This document shows, one piece after another, positions 54,739 through 64,000 of a stretch of 64,000 bases of DNA. Numbering within the stretch: position 1 is the stretch's first letter; every line of letters starts with the position of its first letter. The notes under the pieces were generated by a model that worked only from the letters and a program-made list of their open reading frames with translations, made no database searches and had not been told where the DNA came from. This DNA comes from Pseudomonadota bacterium (GTDB taxonomy: Bacteria > Pseudomonadota > Gammaproteobacteria > Burkholderiales > Rhodocyclaceae): NCBI GenBank assembly GCA_026399515.1, contig JAPLQT010000119.1, positions 50,099 to 114,098 of the forward strand. Reading direction: 5' to 3'. The position numbers and the translations under genes were made by a program.

Positions 54739-56416
54739 GGCCCACACCCCCTCCGATGCAAGTAGAAACATTCCGGTCAGAAAACGCGAATGCGCCGTAT
54801 CCCACCATTATCGTTGTGCCGGGAGGCAGGCCACGGGTGTCCAAGTCTCGCACGATGTCGAAGTTCGCGGCTCCAGGCGCAACGAAGGAAAAGAGAGGCG
54901 CCTGGTTTGCAGTCCATGCGCCATTGGATTGACGAAACAGCAGAACATCCCTGAACAGTCCCACCACATAGACATTGATCGCGCCGGTCGCGCCTGACTG
55001 GATGTTGGCCTTTGAAGAATAGGCGATCAAGGTTCCGGATTCCGAAACATCGATCCTGTCGCTGACGATGTTGCCACGCGTGTTTGCCGACAGGACGACT
55101 TGCCTGGTCAGATCGGAAGATGACGCGGGCTGGCCGCAACCCGATCCCGCCCGGTAACGCGGGAGATTGGATTCCGCCCACAGTTCGATGGTGTTATTGC
55201 CGCCGGCCAGGCTGAAAGTCTGGAGCGTGCGCGCATAATCGCCATTGAGATAGGCGACGGATGAGGCAATCCCGACAGGGCTGTAATTGGCAACGCGCAA
55301 AGCCATGCTGCCCGCGCCGCCGGACTCGGCGATGGCGGCGACTTCAAGCTTGGGAGGCGAGGAAACGCCGTTGGTGATATTGAATAGTGTCTCGGCCGCT
55401 GGTTTGCCGTCGACAAAGGCCTGCATCTTCCAGGCACCGTTGATGTAGATTCCCCAACGAAACGGGAAGTAGCCGTCCGGGATGCTCGATGGTCCGGTGA
55501 ACACGGAGTAGTTGTCGAGAACGATATCGCCGCTTGGCGCAATGATCCTGACGGTCGCGGCAGTGGCGGCGGGATGCAGCCAGCCGACTCTCAGCCAAGG
55601 AAAGTTTTCCAGCAGGCTCAGGTCGACCGCATGGGGATTGCCCGGCTGCCAGGTATCTTGAGCGCTGCCCGTGGCAATCGTCACACCGCCGTTGGAGTTG
55701 ATGTTGCCGACACCCGTGGTGAGGCCATATTTTGCGTCGGCGGAAAATGGATCGGCCCCATAGTCGCGGCTCGTCTGGAGGCTCCTGGCGCCGTAAAGAT
55801 TGGCACAGGTGGATATGTCGTCGGCGTAAACCTTGTAGGGTTCCGTCGCCGACTGAATCGCGACGTAAGGATAGGCGTACATCACCGAATAGGGTTCATC
55901 GCTGTGGGCAAGATTCAGCAAGTGCCCGATTTCATGCACCAGGATATACAACAACCTGTCTGAGGCAAGGTTGTACGGCGTGTTGTCGGCACTGATCTGG
56001 ACCACGCCGGCGGTGAAATAGTATGAATTGCTGGCGCTGTCAGTGCTGAATGGGCCAGCATCGCCGCCCACGCCTGAGGGCAGGTGCGCAAACCCCACCA
56101 CAACCTTGTTGGCGGCGATGGCCTGAGCGTTATCGGCGGCTACCGAAGTGGTTCCACCATATTGCACAGTCAGGTTGCAACCGGCCGACCATATGCCGAA
56201 AGCCCGCGTCGTCAGGGCGACAAACTCATCTTCCTTGAGACTCGCGGGCATTTGATCACTGTTGAAATACCAGACGACCTTGCCGTCCCGCCACTTGCCT
56301 TGCTTGATATTGACGCCGGCAATGCTGTCGATCGACACTAGCGACACCAATACCAGCATCGCCATGGGAAGCCCCATCTTCTTGACGAGGCGCAGCAACC
56401 TGATCAGCTTATGCAT
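54683..56416 (-). CDS. Secreted matrixin-type zinc metalloprotease
   Basis: 577 residues with a signal peptide (LPMAMLVLVSLVSIDSIAG) and a GGAGCGGGAGAG ribosome region. The zinc site HEIGHLLNLAH (His161, His165, His171, catalytic Glu162) and the Met-turn SVMY (Met179) define a metzincin of the matrixin type. The catalytic domain (residues 35-215) is followed by about 360 residues of beta-rich domains of unknown family. Likely a secreted or surface protease. It is transcribed ahead of, and overlaps, the exported repeat protein, so the two may work together. Confidence 0.85.
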   Translation of the reverse strand: MHKLIRLLRLVKKMGLPMAMLVLVSLVSIDSIAGVNIKQGKWRDGKVVWYFNSDQMPASLKEDEFVALTTRAFGIWSAGCNLTVQYGGTTSVAADNAQAIAANKVVVGFAHLPSGVGGDAGPFSTDSASNSYYFTAGVVQISADNTPYNLASDRLLYILVHEIGHLLNLAHSDEPYSVMYAYPYVAIQSATEPYKVYADDISTCANLYGARSLQTSRDYGADPFSADAKYGLTTGVGNINSNGGVTIATGSAQDTWQPGNPHAVDLSLLENFPWLRVGWLHPAATAATVRIIAPSGDIVLDNYSVFTGPSSIPDGYFPFRWGIYINGAWKMQAFVDGKPAAETLFNITNGVSSPPKLEVAAIAESGGAGSMALRVANYSPVGIASSVAYLNGDYARTLQTFSLAGGNNTIELWAESNLPRYRAGSGCGQPASSSDLTRQVVLSANTRGNIVSDRIDVSESGTLIAYSSKANIQSGATGAINVYVVGLFRDVLLFRQSNGAWTANQAPLFSFVAPGAANFDIVRDLDTRGLPPGTTIMVGYGAFAFSDRNVSTCIGGGVGHGRIQNASVVEDDVAGIG

Positions 56417-56592
56417 GCTCTCCCGCTCCTGTTGTGGGAAAATGCCTCAGGGCACATTTTGTCTCAATCTTGATTCGGATTCCAGGGGAAAAGTCACATA
56501 TTCATCGCGGCTTCAGGCGCATCCTGTTATTCCAATTGGCTGACGGCTTGATCTGCGCTTGCCATCAACACTAGTTCGCTTAGGAGGAAGAC

Positions 56593-56958
56593 ATGATTCT
56601 CGGCCTTCGCACGGTAATCTATCCGGCCCCCGATCTATCCAAAGCCAAGCAATGGTATTCGGAAGTGCTCGGCGTACAGCCCTATTTCGACCAACCGTTC
56701 TATGTCGGTTTTGCCGTTGGCGGCTTTGAACTCGGCTTACTGCCGGATGCAAAGCCAGGCATTACCGGCCCGCAGCCGCTATGGGGCGTGGCGGACGCGG
56801 AACAGGCCTATGCCCGTCTGCTTTCGCTCGGCGCCATCGGGCTGGAGCCGGTGAAGGACGTCGGCGAGAACATCAAGGTCGCCGCGGTGCAGGATCCTTT
56901 CGGCAACCGCCTGGGCATCATCGAGAACCCGCATTTCGACCCGGCTGAAGTTCGCTAG
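56593..56958 (+). CDS. VOC/glyoxalase-superfamily protein
   Basis: 121 residues behind a TTAGGAGGAAG ribosome site. LRTVIYPAPDLSKAKQWYSEVLGVQPYFDQPFYVGFAVGGFELGLLP is a vicinal-oxygen-chelate first half, and AAVQDPFGNRLGIIENPHF the second. The final metal-binding Glu of the fold is in GIIE, but the N-terminal His is replaced (TVIY), so metal binding is uncertain. Overlaps the lactonase gene end to end by 4 bp. Confidence 0.8.
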   Translation: MILGLRTVIYPAPDLSKAKQWYSEVLGVQPYFDQPFYVGFAVGGFELGLLPDAKPGITGPQPLWGVADAEQAYARLLSLGAIGLEPVKDVGENIKVAAVQDPFGNRLGIIENPHFDPAEVR

Positions 56959-57806
56959 GGTAGCCCGGCGCCGGGAATATCCACGTGGACGGTCTCGATG
57001 CGACCCAGCCGCTGGGCGAGGCTTGCCTCCGGCCCCACCAACGGAGCCGACAGAACGAACAGGGTGCGCCGGTCCACCCCGCCCAACATGCAGGCGATGC
57101 CCTGCGTCGCAATGGGAATGCGATGGGTGATAGCTCCGCCTTCTCTAACTCGTAACACTTCGGCGCTGACCGGAGAAGCGACCCAGATCGCTCCCTCGGC
57201 ATCAAGGCAGATCCCGTCGGCGCTGGCGCCATGGAGTTGCGCCCACACCCGGCGTTCGGTCAGGGAGCCATCGGGAGAGATGGTAAAGGCAGTGAGGCGC
57301 CGGGCGTATGATTCGGCGATGATGAGCGTGCGCCCATCCGGAGTAATCACCGAGCCGTTGGGGAACAGCATGTCTTCCGCCACGATGCGCTTGTGTCCGT
57401 CCGGCGTGACAAGTATCAGCACCGTAGTTTGCACTGGCACCCCGGCGAGAAAATCGAAGCCGAAGTTGCCGATATAGGCACGGCCCAACTGGTCCACCAC
57501 CATGTCGTTGCAATGGAAGGGTGCCATGTCCCCGAGTTCGGCGACCACGCTCAACTCACGCGGGTCGCGACGCAGCAGGCGGCGGTCATGCATCGACACC
57601 ACCAGCATCCGCCCATCAGGCAACCAACCCAGTCCGGAGGGTTGCTGATCGACGGCGAACTCGACCGCGGCGACGCCGTCCGCGCCGACGCTCATCACTT
57701 GGCGCGCATGCATGTCCGAGAACCACAGCCTGTCATCGTGCCAGCGTGGCGACTCGGGGAAGGCGAGCCCTTCCAGCAGGATTTCCGTGGTCAGTTCGAT
57801 CGGCAT
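56955..57806 (-). CDS. SMP-30/gluconolactonase-like protein
   Basis: 283 residues from ATG 57806 (AAGGAG upstream). LAFPESPRWHDDRLWFSDMHARQVMSV with the metal-binding Glu, then FHCNDMVVDQLGRAYIGNFGF (Asn) and LFPNGSVITPDGRTLIIAESYARRLTAF (Asn, Asp), follow the six-bladed propeller of SMP-30/gluconolactonases, which hydrolyse sugar lactones or organophosphates. The in-frame stretch upstream of this Met has no family character. The substrate is unknown. Confidence 0.85.
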   Translation of the reverse strand: MPIELTTEILLEGLAFPESPRWHDDRLWFSDMHARQVMSVGADGVAAVEFAVDQQPSGLGWLPDGRMLVVSMHDRRLLRRDPRELSVVAELGDMAPFHCNDMVVDQLGRAYIGNFGFDFLAGVPVQTTVLILVTPDGHKRIVAEDMLFPNGSVITPDGRTLIIAESYARRLTAFTISPDGSLTERRVWAQLHGASADGICLDAEGAIWVASPVSAEVLRVREGGAITHRIPIATQGIACMLGGVDRRTLFVLSAPLVGPEASLAQRLGRIETVHVDIPGAGLP

Positions 57807-57906
57807 AGAGGACTCCTTGTCGGGTGCACCAAAGGGCAATCCAATAGACCGGAGTATACCTATAGCATGTCGCAGACTGCTTGCCTGGGTATAAAATGAA
57901 ACCCGG

Positions 57907-59019
57907 ATGAACTCCATCGACCAAATGCTCGCCTACCAAATCGCCGCCGGACATTTCCCGGGTGCCTTGGTGCATGTGGAGCGCGGCGGCAAGCTGGTTT
58001 CAAGGCAGGCCGCGGGCGTCATTGGACCGGACAGCGACATATCGATGCATGAGGGGATGCTGTTTCGGGTCGCGTCACTCACCAAACCGGTGGTGACCGT
58101 CGCGGCGCTGACGCTGGTCGACGATGGTCGCCTGGACTTGGACGTAGCGATAGGCGAATTCCTGCCGTCGTTTAGCAATCCGCGGATGAAATCCGGAGCG
58201 CGTCCGGAGCGTGCGCCGACGGTGCGCGACCTGATGCGCCACACCTCGGGGCTGGCCTATGCCTGGGAGGTCCAGGATCCTGATCTGCGTGACGCGCTGT
58301 TGAAGTCGCCATTGGCCCACATGCCGGGCATCACAACGGAGTCCTTTGTCGCCAGTCTTGCCGGGATACCTCTGGCAGCCCAGCCTGGAACGACATTTCG
58401 TTATGGCTATTCCACCGACGTGCTGGGCTGCATCGTCGAAAAAGTCGTTGGCGTGCCGCTGCGGGATTTGTTGCGGACCCGGGTATTCGAGCCGTTGGGC
58501 ATGCACGACACCGGCTTTGAAGTTCCGTCGTCCAAGCATGCGCTGCTGGCAAGTGCCCATGCTCATGATCAGGCATGGCATGCGGCCGTTCCCAGGTACG
58601 GAATACGCATGCCGGGCAAAGCCTGGATGGACAGCGGCGGCGGCGGACTGGTCAGTACCATCGTCGACTATGCGGCTTTCGCGCGCATGCTGGCGAACGG
58701 GGGGCGTGTCGGCAAGCAACGCTTGGTATCGGCAGGTTTGTTTTCCGAGATGTGCCGCAACCAACTGCCAGCCGGCGTCGATGGTCCCTCAGCCTATTGC
58801 GGCTCAGGGTTTGGTTTTGGCCTCGGGTTGGCGGTGCGTCTTGATTGGGGTCCGGCGGCGATGCCCTGTACCGCTGGCGAACTGCTGTGGTCCGGCATCA
58901 GCGGTACGGCCATGTTCGTGCAGCCGGCGGAACAGTGGTTCGCGCTGATGTTCAGTTGCAACCTGACTACGCGCATGATGGTGAGGATGGAGTTTCGCCG
59001 GGCGGCCGCCCGTCTGTAA
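57907..59019 (+). CDS. Serine hydrolase (beta-lactamase family), cytoplasmic
   Basis: 370 residues, no signal peptide. Catalytic SxxK is ASLTKPV (Ser57, Lys60), the YxN-like motif is FRYGYSTD, and LLWSGISGTAMF takes the place of KTG, as in EstB-type esterases. DLMRHTSGLAY is another family landmark. It lies divergent from the lactonase gene, with about 100 bp between the starts. Ester hydrolysis is likely; beta-lactam resistance is not implied. Confidence 0.85.
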   Translation: MNSIDQMLAYQIAAGHFPGALVHVERGGKLVSRQAAGVIGPDSDISMHEGMLFRVASLTKPVVTVAALTLVDDGRLDLDVAIGEFLPSFSNPRMKSGARPERAPTVRDLMRHTSGLAYAWEVQDPDLRDALLKSPLAHMPGITTESFVASLAGIPLAAQPGTTFRYGYSTDVLGCIVEKVVGVPLRDLLRTRVFEPLGMHDTGFEVPSSKHALLASAHAHDQAWHAAVPRYGIRMPGKAWMDSGGGGLVSTIVDYAAFARMLANGGRVGKQRLVSAGLFSEMCRNQLPAGVDGPSAYCGSGFGFGLGLAVRLDWGPAAMPCTAGELLWSGISGTAMFVQPAEQWFALMFSCNLTTRMMVRMEFRRAAARL

Positions 59020-59033
59020 GTCCGGCCTGTCCC

Positions 59034-60377
59034 TCAGCTCAGGTAGGTGTAGCAGAGTCCGACGACGGCACAGGCGGCGATGACTCGCATGACATCCTGC
59101 TTGTATTTCCACAGCGCCAGGAACGCCGCCAACGAGATCAGGGCGTAGAACCAAGCGAAGCCGCCTGAGAAGGGCGCGGCTTCCGATGCCCGAGGCCACA
59201 ACACATGCCAGCCGAAGAACAGGGCGAGGTTGAGTATCACGCCCACCACGGCGGCGGTAATGCCGGTCAGCGGCGCGGTGAACTTCAGGTCGCCGTGGGT
59301 CGCTTCCACCAGCGGAGCGCCGGCCAGGATGAACAGGAAGGATGGCAGGAAAGTGAAGAAGGTGGCCACGCTGGCACCGACAAATCCCGCCAGCAGCAAG
59401 GCATCCGGCCCGAAAATTTCCTTGCTCCAGGCGCCGACAAAACCGACGAAAGCTACCACCATGATCAGCGGTCCGGGCGTGGTTTCGCCCAAGGCCAGGC
59501 CATCGATCATCTGGGTGCCGGTCAGCCAGTGGTAGTGTTCCACCCCGCCCTGATAGACATAGGGCAGCACCGCATAAGCACCGCCAAAGGTGACCAGGGC
59601 GGCCTTGGTAAAAAATTCTCCCATGTCTTTCAATACGGGATCGCCGAGCATCAGCATGCCCGCACCCCATAGGACGGCAAATGCGGCCAGCAACACCAGT
59701 AGATGGCTGAGGCTGAATCGGGTGTGTTCCGGCGCCGGGGTGTCGTCGTCGATCAACGCTGCTCCATAGGTCTTGTTGCTGGCGCCATGACCGCCGCCGA
59801 CCTTGAACTTGTCCGGGGCGATCCTGCCGCCGATGAAGCCCAGGATTCCGGCGCCGAGGACGATGTAGGGGAAGGGAAGTCGAAGGACGAAGATGGCGAA
59901 GAAGGAGGCTGCCGCCATGGCCCATAGCAGCTTGTTCTTGAGTGCCCGCGAGCCGATCCGCCATGCCGCAAAAACCACGATGGCGACAACCGCCGGTTTG
60001 ATTCCGTTGAACAGTCCTTTGACCAGAACTTGCTCACCGAATGCGAGATAGATGTAGGTAAGCGCAGCCAAAATGAACAGCGAGGGCAATACGAACAAGG
60101 TACCCGCAACGATGCCGCCCCAGGTTCGATGCAGCAGCCAGCCGATATAAATGGCCAATTGCTGGGCCTCCGGGCCGGGCAGCACCATGCAGTAGTTGAG
60201 CGCATGGAGGAAGCGGCGTTCGCCTATCCAGCGGCGCTTTTCCACCAGTTCCTGGTGCATCACGGCAATTTGTCCGGCCGGGCCGCCAAAGCTGATGAAG
60301 CCGAGCTTCAGCCAATACAGGAAGGCCTCTCCGAAAGTCGGATGGGGTGGGCGGTCTTGGGGCACTGGAGTGCTCAT
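59034..60377 (-). CDS. chrA: Chromate transporter ChrA (two-domain CHR family)
   Basis: 447 residues with 10-12 membrane segments and the duplicated CHR domain. First half: FLYWLKLGFISFGGPAGQIAVMHQELVEKRRWIGERRFLHALNYCMVLPGPEAQQLAIYIGW. Second half: FFTKAALVTFGGAYAVLPYVYQ ... LALGETTPGPLIMVVAFVGF. ChrA exports chromate from the cytoplasm and confers chromate resistance. No chrB regulator is adjacent. Convergent with the serine hydrolase gene. Confidence 0.92.
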   Translation of the reverse strand: MSTPVPQDRPPHPTFGEAFLYWLKLGFISFGGPAGQIAVMHQELVEKRRWIGERRFLHALNYCMVLPGPEAQQLAIYIGWLLHRTWGGIVAGTLFVLPSLFILAALTYIYLAFGEQVLVKGLFNGIKPAVVAIVVFAAWRIGSRALKNKLLWAMAAASFFAIFVLRLPFPYIVLGAGILGFIGGRIAPDKFKVGGGHGASNKTYGAALIDDDTPAPEHTRFSLSHLLVLLAAFAVLWGAGMLMLGDPVLKDMGEFFTKAALVTFGGAYAVLPYVYQGGVEHYHWLTGTQMIDGLALGETTPGPLIMVVAFVGFVGAWSKEIFGPDALLLAGFVGASVATFFTFLPSFLFILAGAPLVEATHGDLKFTAPLTGITAAVVGVILNLALFFGWHVLWPRASEAAPFSGGFAWFYALISLAAFLALWKYKQDVMRVIAACAVVGLCYTYLS

Positions 60378-60430
60378 GCCTGGTCCTTCGTATTGAGTGG
60401 CCGGGTCGAGAGATTCGAATACCGGAGTTG

Positions 60431-61632
60431 CTAGATAATCTTCCCCGGGTTAAGAATATTGTTCGGGTCCATGCTGCGCTTCAGCGTGCGCATCAACGCG
60501 ATCTCGGCCTCATTGCGGCACAGGTGCAGATATGGTTTCTTCTCCAGCCCGACGCCATGCTCGGCGGAAACGGAACCGCCGATTTTTGCCAGGGGCGTGT
60601 AGACGATGGCGTCCACTTCGCTGTGCGTGTCGATGGTGGCTTCACATCGTCGCGCAGCGCCCAGATCGCGGCGCGCTCGCGCTCGGAGCGGGCGACGACC
60701 GCATCGGCGATCAGGCACGATTGCAGAGCCGTTTCCAGCGCCGCTTCGAGGCGCGCGGCATCGTGCTCCTGATCGGCGCCGAGGGATTCGACCAGCACGT
60801 AAAAAGCGTGGCCTTGCGGCAAGGGCGGGGAGGACTTGGCTGGGGCGGTCGTCACCAGTTCGTAGAACTCGCGCCACATCGCCTCGAAAGCCGAGAGGCT
60901 GCCACCCAGCGTGCTGTCCATGTGCTTGAGGAAAGCTGTCAGTCGGTCGAAGCCGTCGATGGCGACGAAGGCCACGTTCTGGCTGCGTGGTCGTTCGCGC
61001 AGGCGCAACACCAGCCGCGTGATGACGCCGAGCGTGCCCTCCGAGCCGATGAACAACTGTTTGAGATCGTAGCCGGCGTTGTTCTTGATCATGCGGTTGA
61101 GCGAGGACACCACGCTGCCGTCGGCCAGCACCGCTTCGACGCCCAGCACCATGTCGCGCATCATGCCGTAGCGGATCACCCGGTTGCCGCCGGCGTTGGT
61201 GGCGGCATTGCCGCCCAGCGTGGCCGAGCCGCGCGCGCCGAGGTCGAGCGGGAAGGCCAGCTCCTGCTGTTCCACCGCCTCTTGTAGTGCTTGCAGCGTG
61301 ACGCCGGCCTGAACTACGGCGACCCGCTGCAAGGGGTCGATCTCCTCGATGGCGTTCATGCGTTCCAGCGAGAGGATCAAATCCTCCGGCCCGGCGTCGG
61401 CGCCATGCACCAGGCCGGTGAGGCCGCCGTGGGTGACCACGCGCTGGCGGGAGTCGTTGCACAGCTTCAGGATGGCCGCCACCTGTGACGTGGTCTTCGG
61501 ACGCACCAGCAGCCGCGCCTGCAAGTTGTCCGGGCGCAGCATCCCGGCCGAGCGGGTCTGCACGTCGCTGTCCTGGAGCAGGCCTTCCGCACCGACGATG
61601 CTGCGCAAGGCTTCGATGAAAGCGTGATTCAT
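60431..61632 (-). pseudogene. GlcD-type FAD-binding oxidase broken by internal deletion
   Basis: The first part, from ATG 61632, reads a normal FAD-linked oxidase of the GlcD/D-2-hydroxyglutarate dehydrogenase type: [61 protein letters not shown], to [10 protein letters not shown] near 60650. There the frame breaks. In the next frame the C-terminus resumes: [34 protein letters not shown] to [13 protein letters not shown], ending at 60431. The stretch normally between these parts, with the GHLGDGN(L)H metal/substrate-binding motif, is absent; 400 codons remain, against about 465 usual. So about 200 bp were lost with a frame change at about 60638-60650. The product should be inactive. Confidence 0.8.
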
Positions 61633-61648
61633 GACGCTGGCCCGCACT

Positions 61649-64000
61649 TCACGCTGCCTGGGCCGTGCGTGCGGCCTCCAGCGCCTGCCGCAATTCCTGG
61701 CGCTCCTTGGCCACCGCGGCGGCATGCGCGACACGCACATGACCGTAACCGCGTATGTTTTCCGGCAAGCCGGCGATCTTCAAGGCGACTTCGCGCGTGC
61801 GTGGCGAGAGTCCGGCGAGCAGGCCGTCGATGTCGGCCTCATAGTCGCTCAACAACTGTTGCGCCAGCTTGCGCTCCGCCGAGTTGCGGAAGAGGTCGCG
61901 CCAGGTGCCGCGCCAGTGCTTGTGGCTGGCGAGGAAGCGGAAGGCCTTCAGCACCCACGGCCCCAATTCCTGCTTGAGCGGCAGACCGGAGGCCGGATCG
62001 ATTTTGGCGAATGGCCAGGCGCCGAGATGGAAGTGGAGCACGTAATTCCCTTCGAAGTTGCGCTCCAGCTCCGCCTGGAATTCGGGTTTGGAGAACAGCC
62101 GCGCCACCTCGAACTCGTCCTTGTTCGCCAGCAGCTTGAAGTAGTACTTGGCGACGCTGCGCGTCAGCGCATCGCCTGATCCGAGTGCCGCTTCCGCTTG
62201 CGCGACCCGGTCCACCAGGCTACGGTAACGCTGCGCATAGGCGGCATCCTGATACTCGACGAGTTCGGCGCTACGGCGCGACAGCAGCTCGGCGAGAGTC
62301 TCGCGCGGCACGAACTGCACCACGTTGGCGCTGCTGCCGGCGATGCGTTTCTCCACGGCGGCGGGATCATGGGCGGCGCGGCGGCCCCAGAGGAAGCAGC
62401 GCCGGTTGAAGTCGACCTGCACGCCATTGAGTTCGATGGCGCGGTCGATCGACGTCAATGACAACGGAATCATGCCCTTCTGCCAGGCGACGCCGAGCAT
62501 GAACATGTTGGCGGCGATGGCGTCGCCGAGCAGAGCGGTGGCGATGCGTATCCCCTCGACGGCGACCAGGCCGTCGCCGCAGGCCTGTTTGAGCCGCCCG
62601 AGCAAGGCGTCGGTGTCCATGCGCCAGTCCGGATTGCGGGCGAAATCTGCCGTCGGGACGATGTCGGTCGATACCGCCACGCGGCTGCGTCCGCTCTTGA
62701 GCTTCGACAGGGTTTCGTCGCCGGCTGTGACGATCATGTCGCAGCCCACCACCGCGTCGGCCTCGCCGGTGGCGATGCGAGTCGCGTGCAAGGCATTCTG
62801 GTCGGCGGCGAAACGCACATGGGAGAGCACCGCGCCATATTTCTGCGCCAGGCCGGTGACGTCCAGCACCGAGCAGCGCAGGCCGTCGATGTGCGCCGCC
62901 ATGCCGAGCACCTGGCCGATGGTGACGACCCCGGTGCCGCCGATGCCCGTGACCAGGATGCTGTACTGGCCTGCCGGCCGGGTGATGGTCGGTTCGGGTA
63001 TGGCCGGAAACTCCTCGATACTAGCCTGGGGCGCGGCAGGTTTCCTGGGCTTGCCGCCATGCACCGTGACGAAACTCGGGCAGAAGCCTTCGATGCAGGT
63101 GAAATCCTTGTTGCATGAGGACTGGTTGATCTTGCGCTTCCTGCCGAACTCGGTTTCCAGGGGTTCGATCGCCATGCAGTTGGAGACCTTGCCGCAGTCG
63201 CCGCAGCCTTCGCAGACCGCTGCATTGATGAACACGCGCTTGTCGGGATCGGTCCACTTGCCGCGCTTCCTCAGGCGGCGCCGCTCGGTGGCGCAGGGCT
63301 GGTCGTAGATGATCACCGAGACGCCGGGATATTCGCGGAAACGCTTTTGCACCGCCTCCATTTCGCTGCGATGGTAGACCGCAACGCCGTGGGGCAGGGC
63401 GAGTTGCAGATTCATCGCCCGGTACTTATCCGTGTCGTCGGTGACGACGGCCATTTCGTTGACGCCTTCGGCGTTTAGTTCGAGGGCAATGCGCGAGACC
63501 GTCAGTTCGCCGTCCACCGGCTGGCCGCCGGTCATCGAGACGAAACCGTTGAAGAGGATCTTGTAGGTGATCGGCACCTTCGCGGCGATGGCCTGGCGGA
63601 TGGCCAGGAAGCCCGAATGAAAATAAGTGCCGTCACCCATGTTGGCGAAGACGTGCCGCTCGTTTGTGAATGGCTGCTGCCCCAGCCACATCGCGCCTTC
63701 GCCGCCCATGTGCGAGACGGTGGTGGTCTGCATGGGGTTTTGCAGCATGGCAATGGTATGACAGCCGATGCCCGCCAGGGCACGCGAACCTTCCGGCACC
63801 TTGGTCGAGCGGTTGTGCGGGCAGCCGGAGCAGAAACCGGGCAGGCGCATCGGAGACGCGCCTGCCGGTGCCGTCTGGGCCGGCGGCATCGGTGTCAGGC
63901 CGCAATCCGGATGTAGTCGCAGCAGGATGTCCACCAGGGCGCGGGCGACCAGCGGCGGCGCCAGTTCGGCGACGCAGGGCAAGACCATGGCACCGCGCTG
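61649..64000 (-). CDS. Indolepyruvate ferredoxin oxidoreductase (C-terminal part, runs off the edge)
   Basis: At least 780 residues, with the N-terminus beyond the window end. In order: the TPP-binding domain (FCSGCPHNRSTKVPEGSRALAGIGCHTIA; FANMGDGTYFHSGFLAIRQA; ITYKILFNGFVSMTGGQPVDG), a Cys-rich ferredoxin-like part (CEGCGDCGKVSNC; CNKDFTCIEGFCPSF), the gamma domain (ILVTGIGGTGVVTIGQVLGMAAHIDG) and a C-terminal DUF6537-type region. Family members of about 1150 residues oxidise arylpyruvates to aryl-acetyl-CoA with ferredoxin. The gene lies 16 bp upstream of the broken FAD oxidase, with which it would share a transcript. Confidence 0.88.
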   Translation of the reverse strand, partial: QRGAMVLPCVAELAPPLVARALVDILLRLHPDCGLTPMPPAQTAPAGASPMRLPGFCSGCPHNRSTKVPEGSRALAGIGCHTIAMLQNPMQTTTVSHMGGEGAMWLGQQPFTNERHVFANMGDGTYFHSGFLAIRQAIAAKVPITYKILFNGFVSMTGGQPVDGELTVSRIALELNAEGVNEMAVVTDDTDKYRAMNLQLALPHGVAVYHRSEMEAVQKRFREYPGVSVIIYDQPCATERRRLRKRGKWTDPDKRVFINAAVCEGCGDCGKVSNCMAIEPLETEFGRKRKINQSSCNKDFTCIEGFCPSFVTVHGGKPRKPAAPQASIEEFPAIPEPTITRPAGQYSILVTGIGGTGVVTIGQVLGMAAHIDGLRCSVLDVTGLAQKYGAVLSHVRFAADQNALHATRIATGEADAVVGCDMIVTAGDETLSKLKSGRSRVAVSTDIVPTADFARNPDWRMDTDALLGRLKQACGDGLVAVEGIRIATALLGDAIAANMFMLGVAWQKGMIPLSLTSIDRAIELNGVQVDFNRRCFLWGRRAAHDPAAVEKRIAGSSANVVQFVPRETLAELLSRRSAELVEYQDAAYAQRYRSLVDRVAQAEAALGSGDALTRSVAKYYFKLLANKDEFEVARLFSKPEFQAELERNFEGNYVLHFHLGAWPFAKIDPASGLPLKQELGPWVLKAFRFLASHKHWRGTWRDLFRNSAERKLAQQLLSDYEADIDGLLAGLSPRTREVALKIAGLPENIRGYGHVRVAHAAAVAKERQELRQALEAARTAQAA

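Noticed and set aside
57907..59019. Antibiotic resistance beta-lactamase
   Set aside because: There is no signal peptide, and the motif set (SxxK, YGYS, WSGISG) is that of EstB-type esterases.

Overview
The window looks like a chromosomal segment of a GC-rich Gram-negative proteobacterium, most likely a betaproteobacterium (Rhodocyclales/Burkholderiales type). This rests on the ubiH-dsbC-xerD-ogt housekeeping block with two tRNA-Met genes, a monomeric isocitrate dehydrogenase, many LysR regulators, TRAP and LivK-type binding proteins, and the style of the exported proteins. The genus is inference. I see no phage, IS element, CRISPR array or rRNA.

Layout. 1-3.5 kb: a translationally coupled three-gene redox operon (FAD-linked oxidase, 4Fe-4S protein, geranylgeranyl-reductase-like flavoprotein). 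3.6-6.0 kb: a TolA/TonB-like energy transducer and a homocysteine S-methyltransferase gene broken by a small deletion just before its zinc-ligand Cys pair. 6.2-13.3 kb: an aromatic (vanillate/ferulate-type) catabolic operon: VanA-like Rieske oxygenase, GntR regulator, two periplasmic binding proteins without permease genes, an amidohydrolase and feruloyl-CoA synthase. Its promoter overlaps a TGTATACA palindrome that occurs twice. 13.3-17.1 kb: core genes (tRNA-Met, UbiH-like hydroxylase, DsbC, XerD, Ogt, initiator tRNA with a textbook promoter and terminator). 17.3-23.5 kb: a sensor kinase, a NarI-like/HdrD-like (DsrMK-type) membrane redox pair behind an FNR/DNR-type box, and monomeric Icd. 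24-29.5 kb: a Tat-exported haloacid dehalogenase, and L-tartrate dehydratase TtdAB with a TRAP binding protein between two LysR genes. 29.6-33.6 kb: small genes and gene remnants (a stop-truncated HU, a decayed conserved hypothetical), then panD.

33.7-54.0 kb is the most unusual part: a polysaccharide-utilisation-like locus. It holds a Kelch/sodium-solute-symporter fusion, an ADP-ribosylglycohydrolase-family protein with an extra beta-sandwich-like C-terminus, two tandem formylglycine-type sulfatases, a TonB-dependent receptor, an exported serine hydrolase, a ribokinase-like kinase, a TIM-barrel-like protein fused to an FGE-like domain that lacks the catalytic cysteines, a GH127-type arabinofuranosidase with its zinc ligands, a LysR regulator and a CitE-like lyase/CoA-transferase pair. 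Two of its promoters share a stretch of about 56 bp that is about 80% identical, centred on a GAATAT palindrome, and a third promoter carries a diverged copy. This suggests one regulon. A plausible reading is uptake and desulfation of a sulfated furanoside or glycoconjugate, cytoplasmic cleavage and phosphorylation of the pentose, and CoA-dependent breakdown of an acid side product. The substrate is unknown.

54-64 kb: an exported repeat protein overlapping a matrixin-type metalloprotease gene, a VOC protein, an SMP-30-type lactonase, a serine hydrolase, chromate transporter ChrA, a GlcD-type FAD oxidase broken by an internal deletion, and the C-terminal two thirds of an indolepyruvate ferredoxin oxidoreductase that runs off the right edge.
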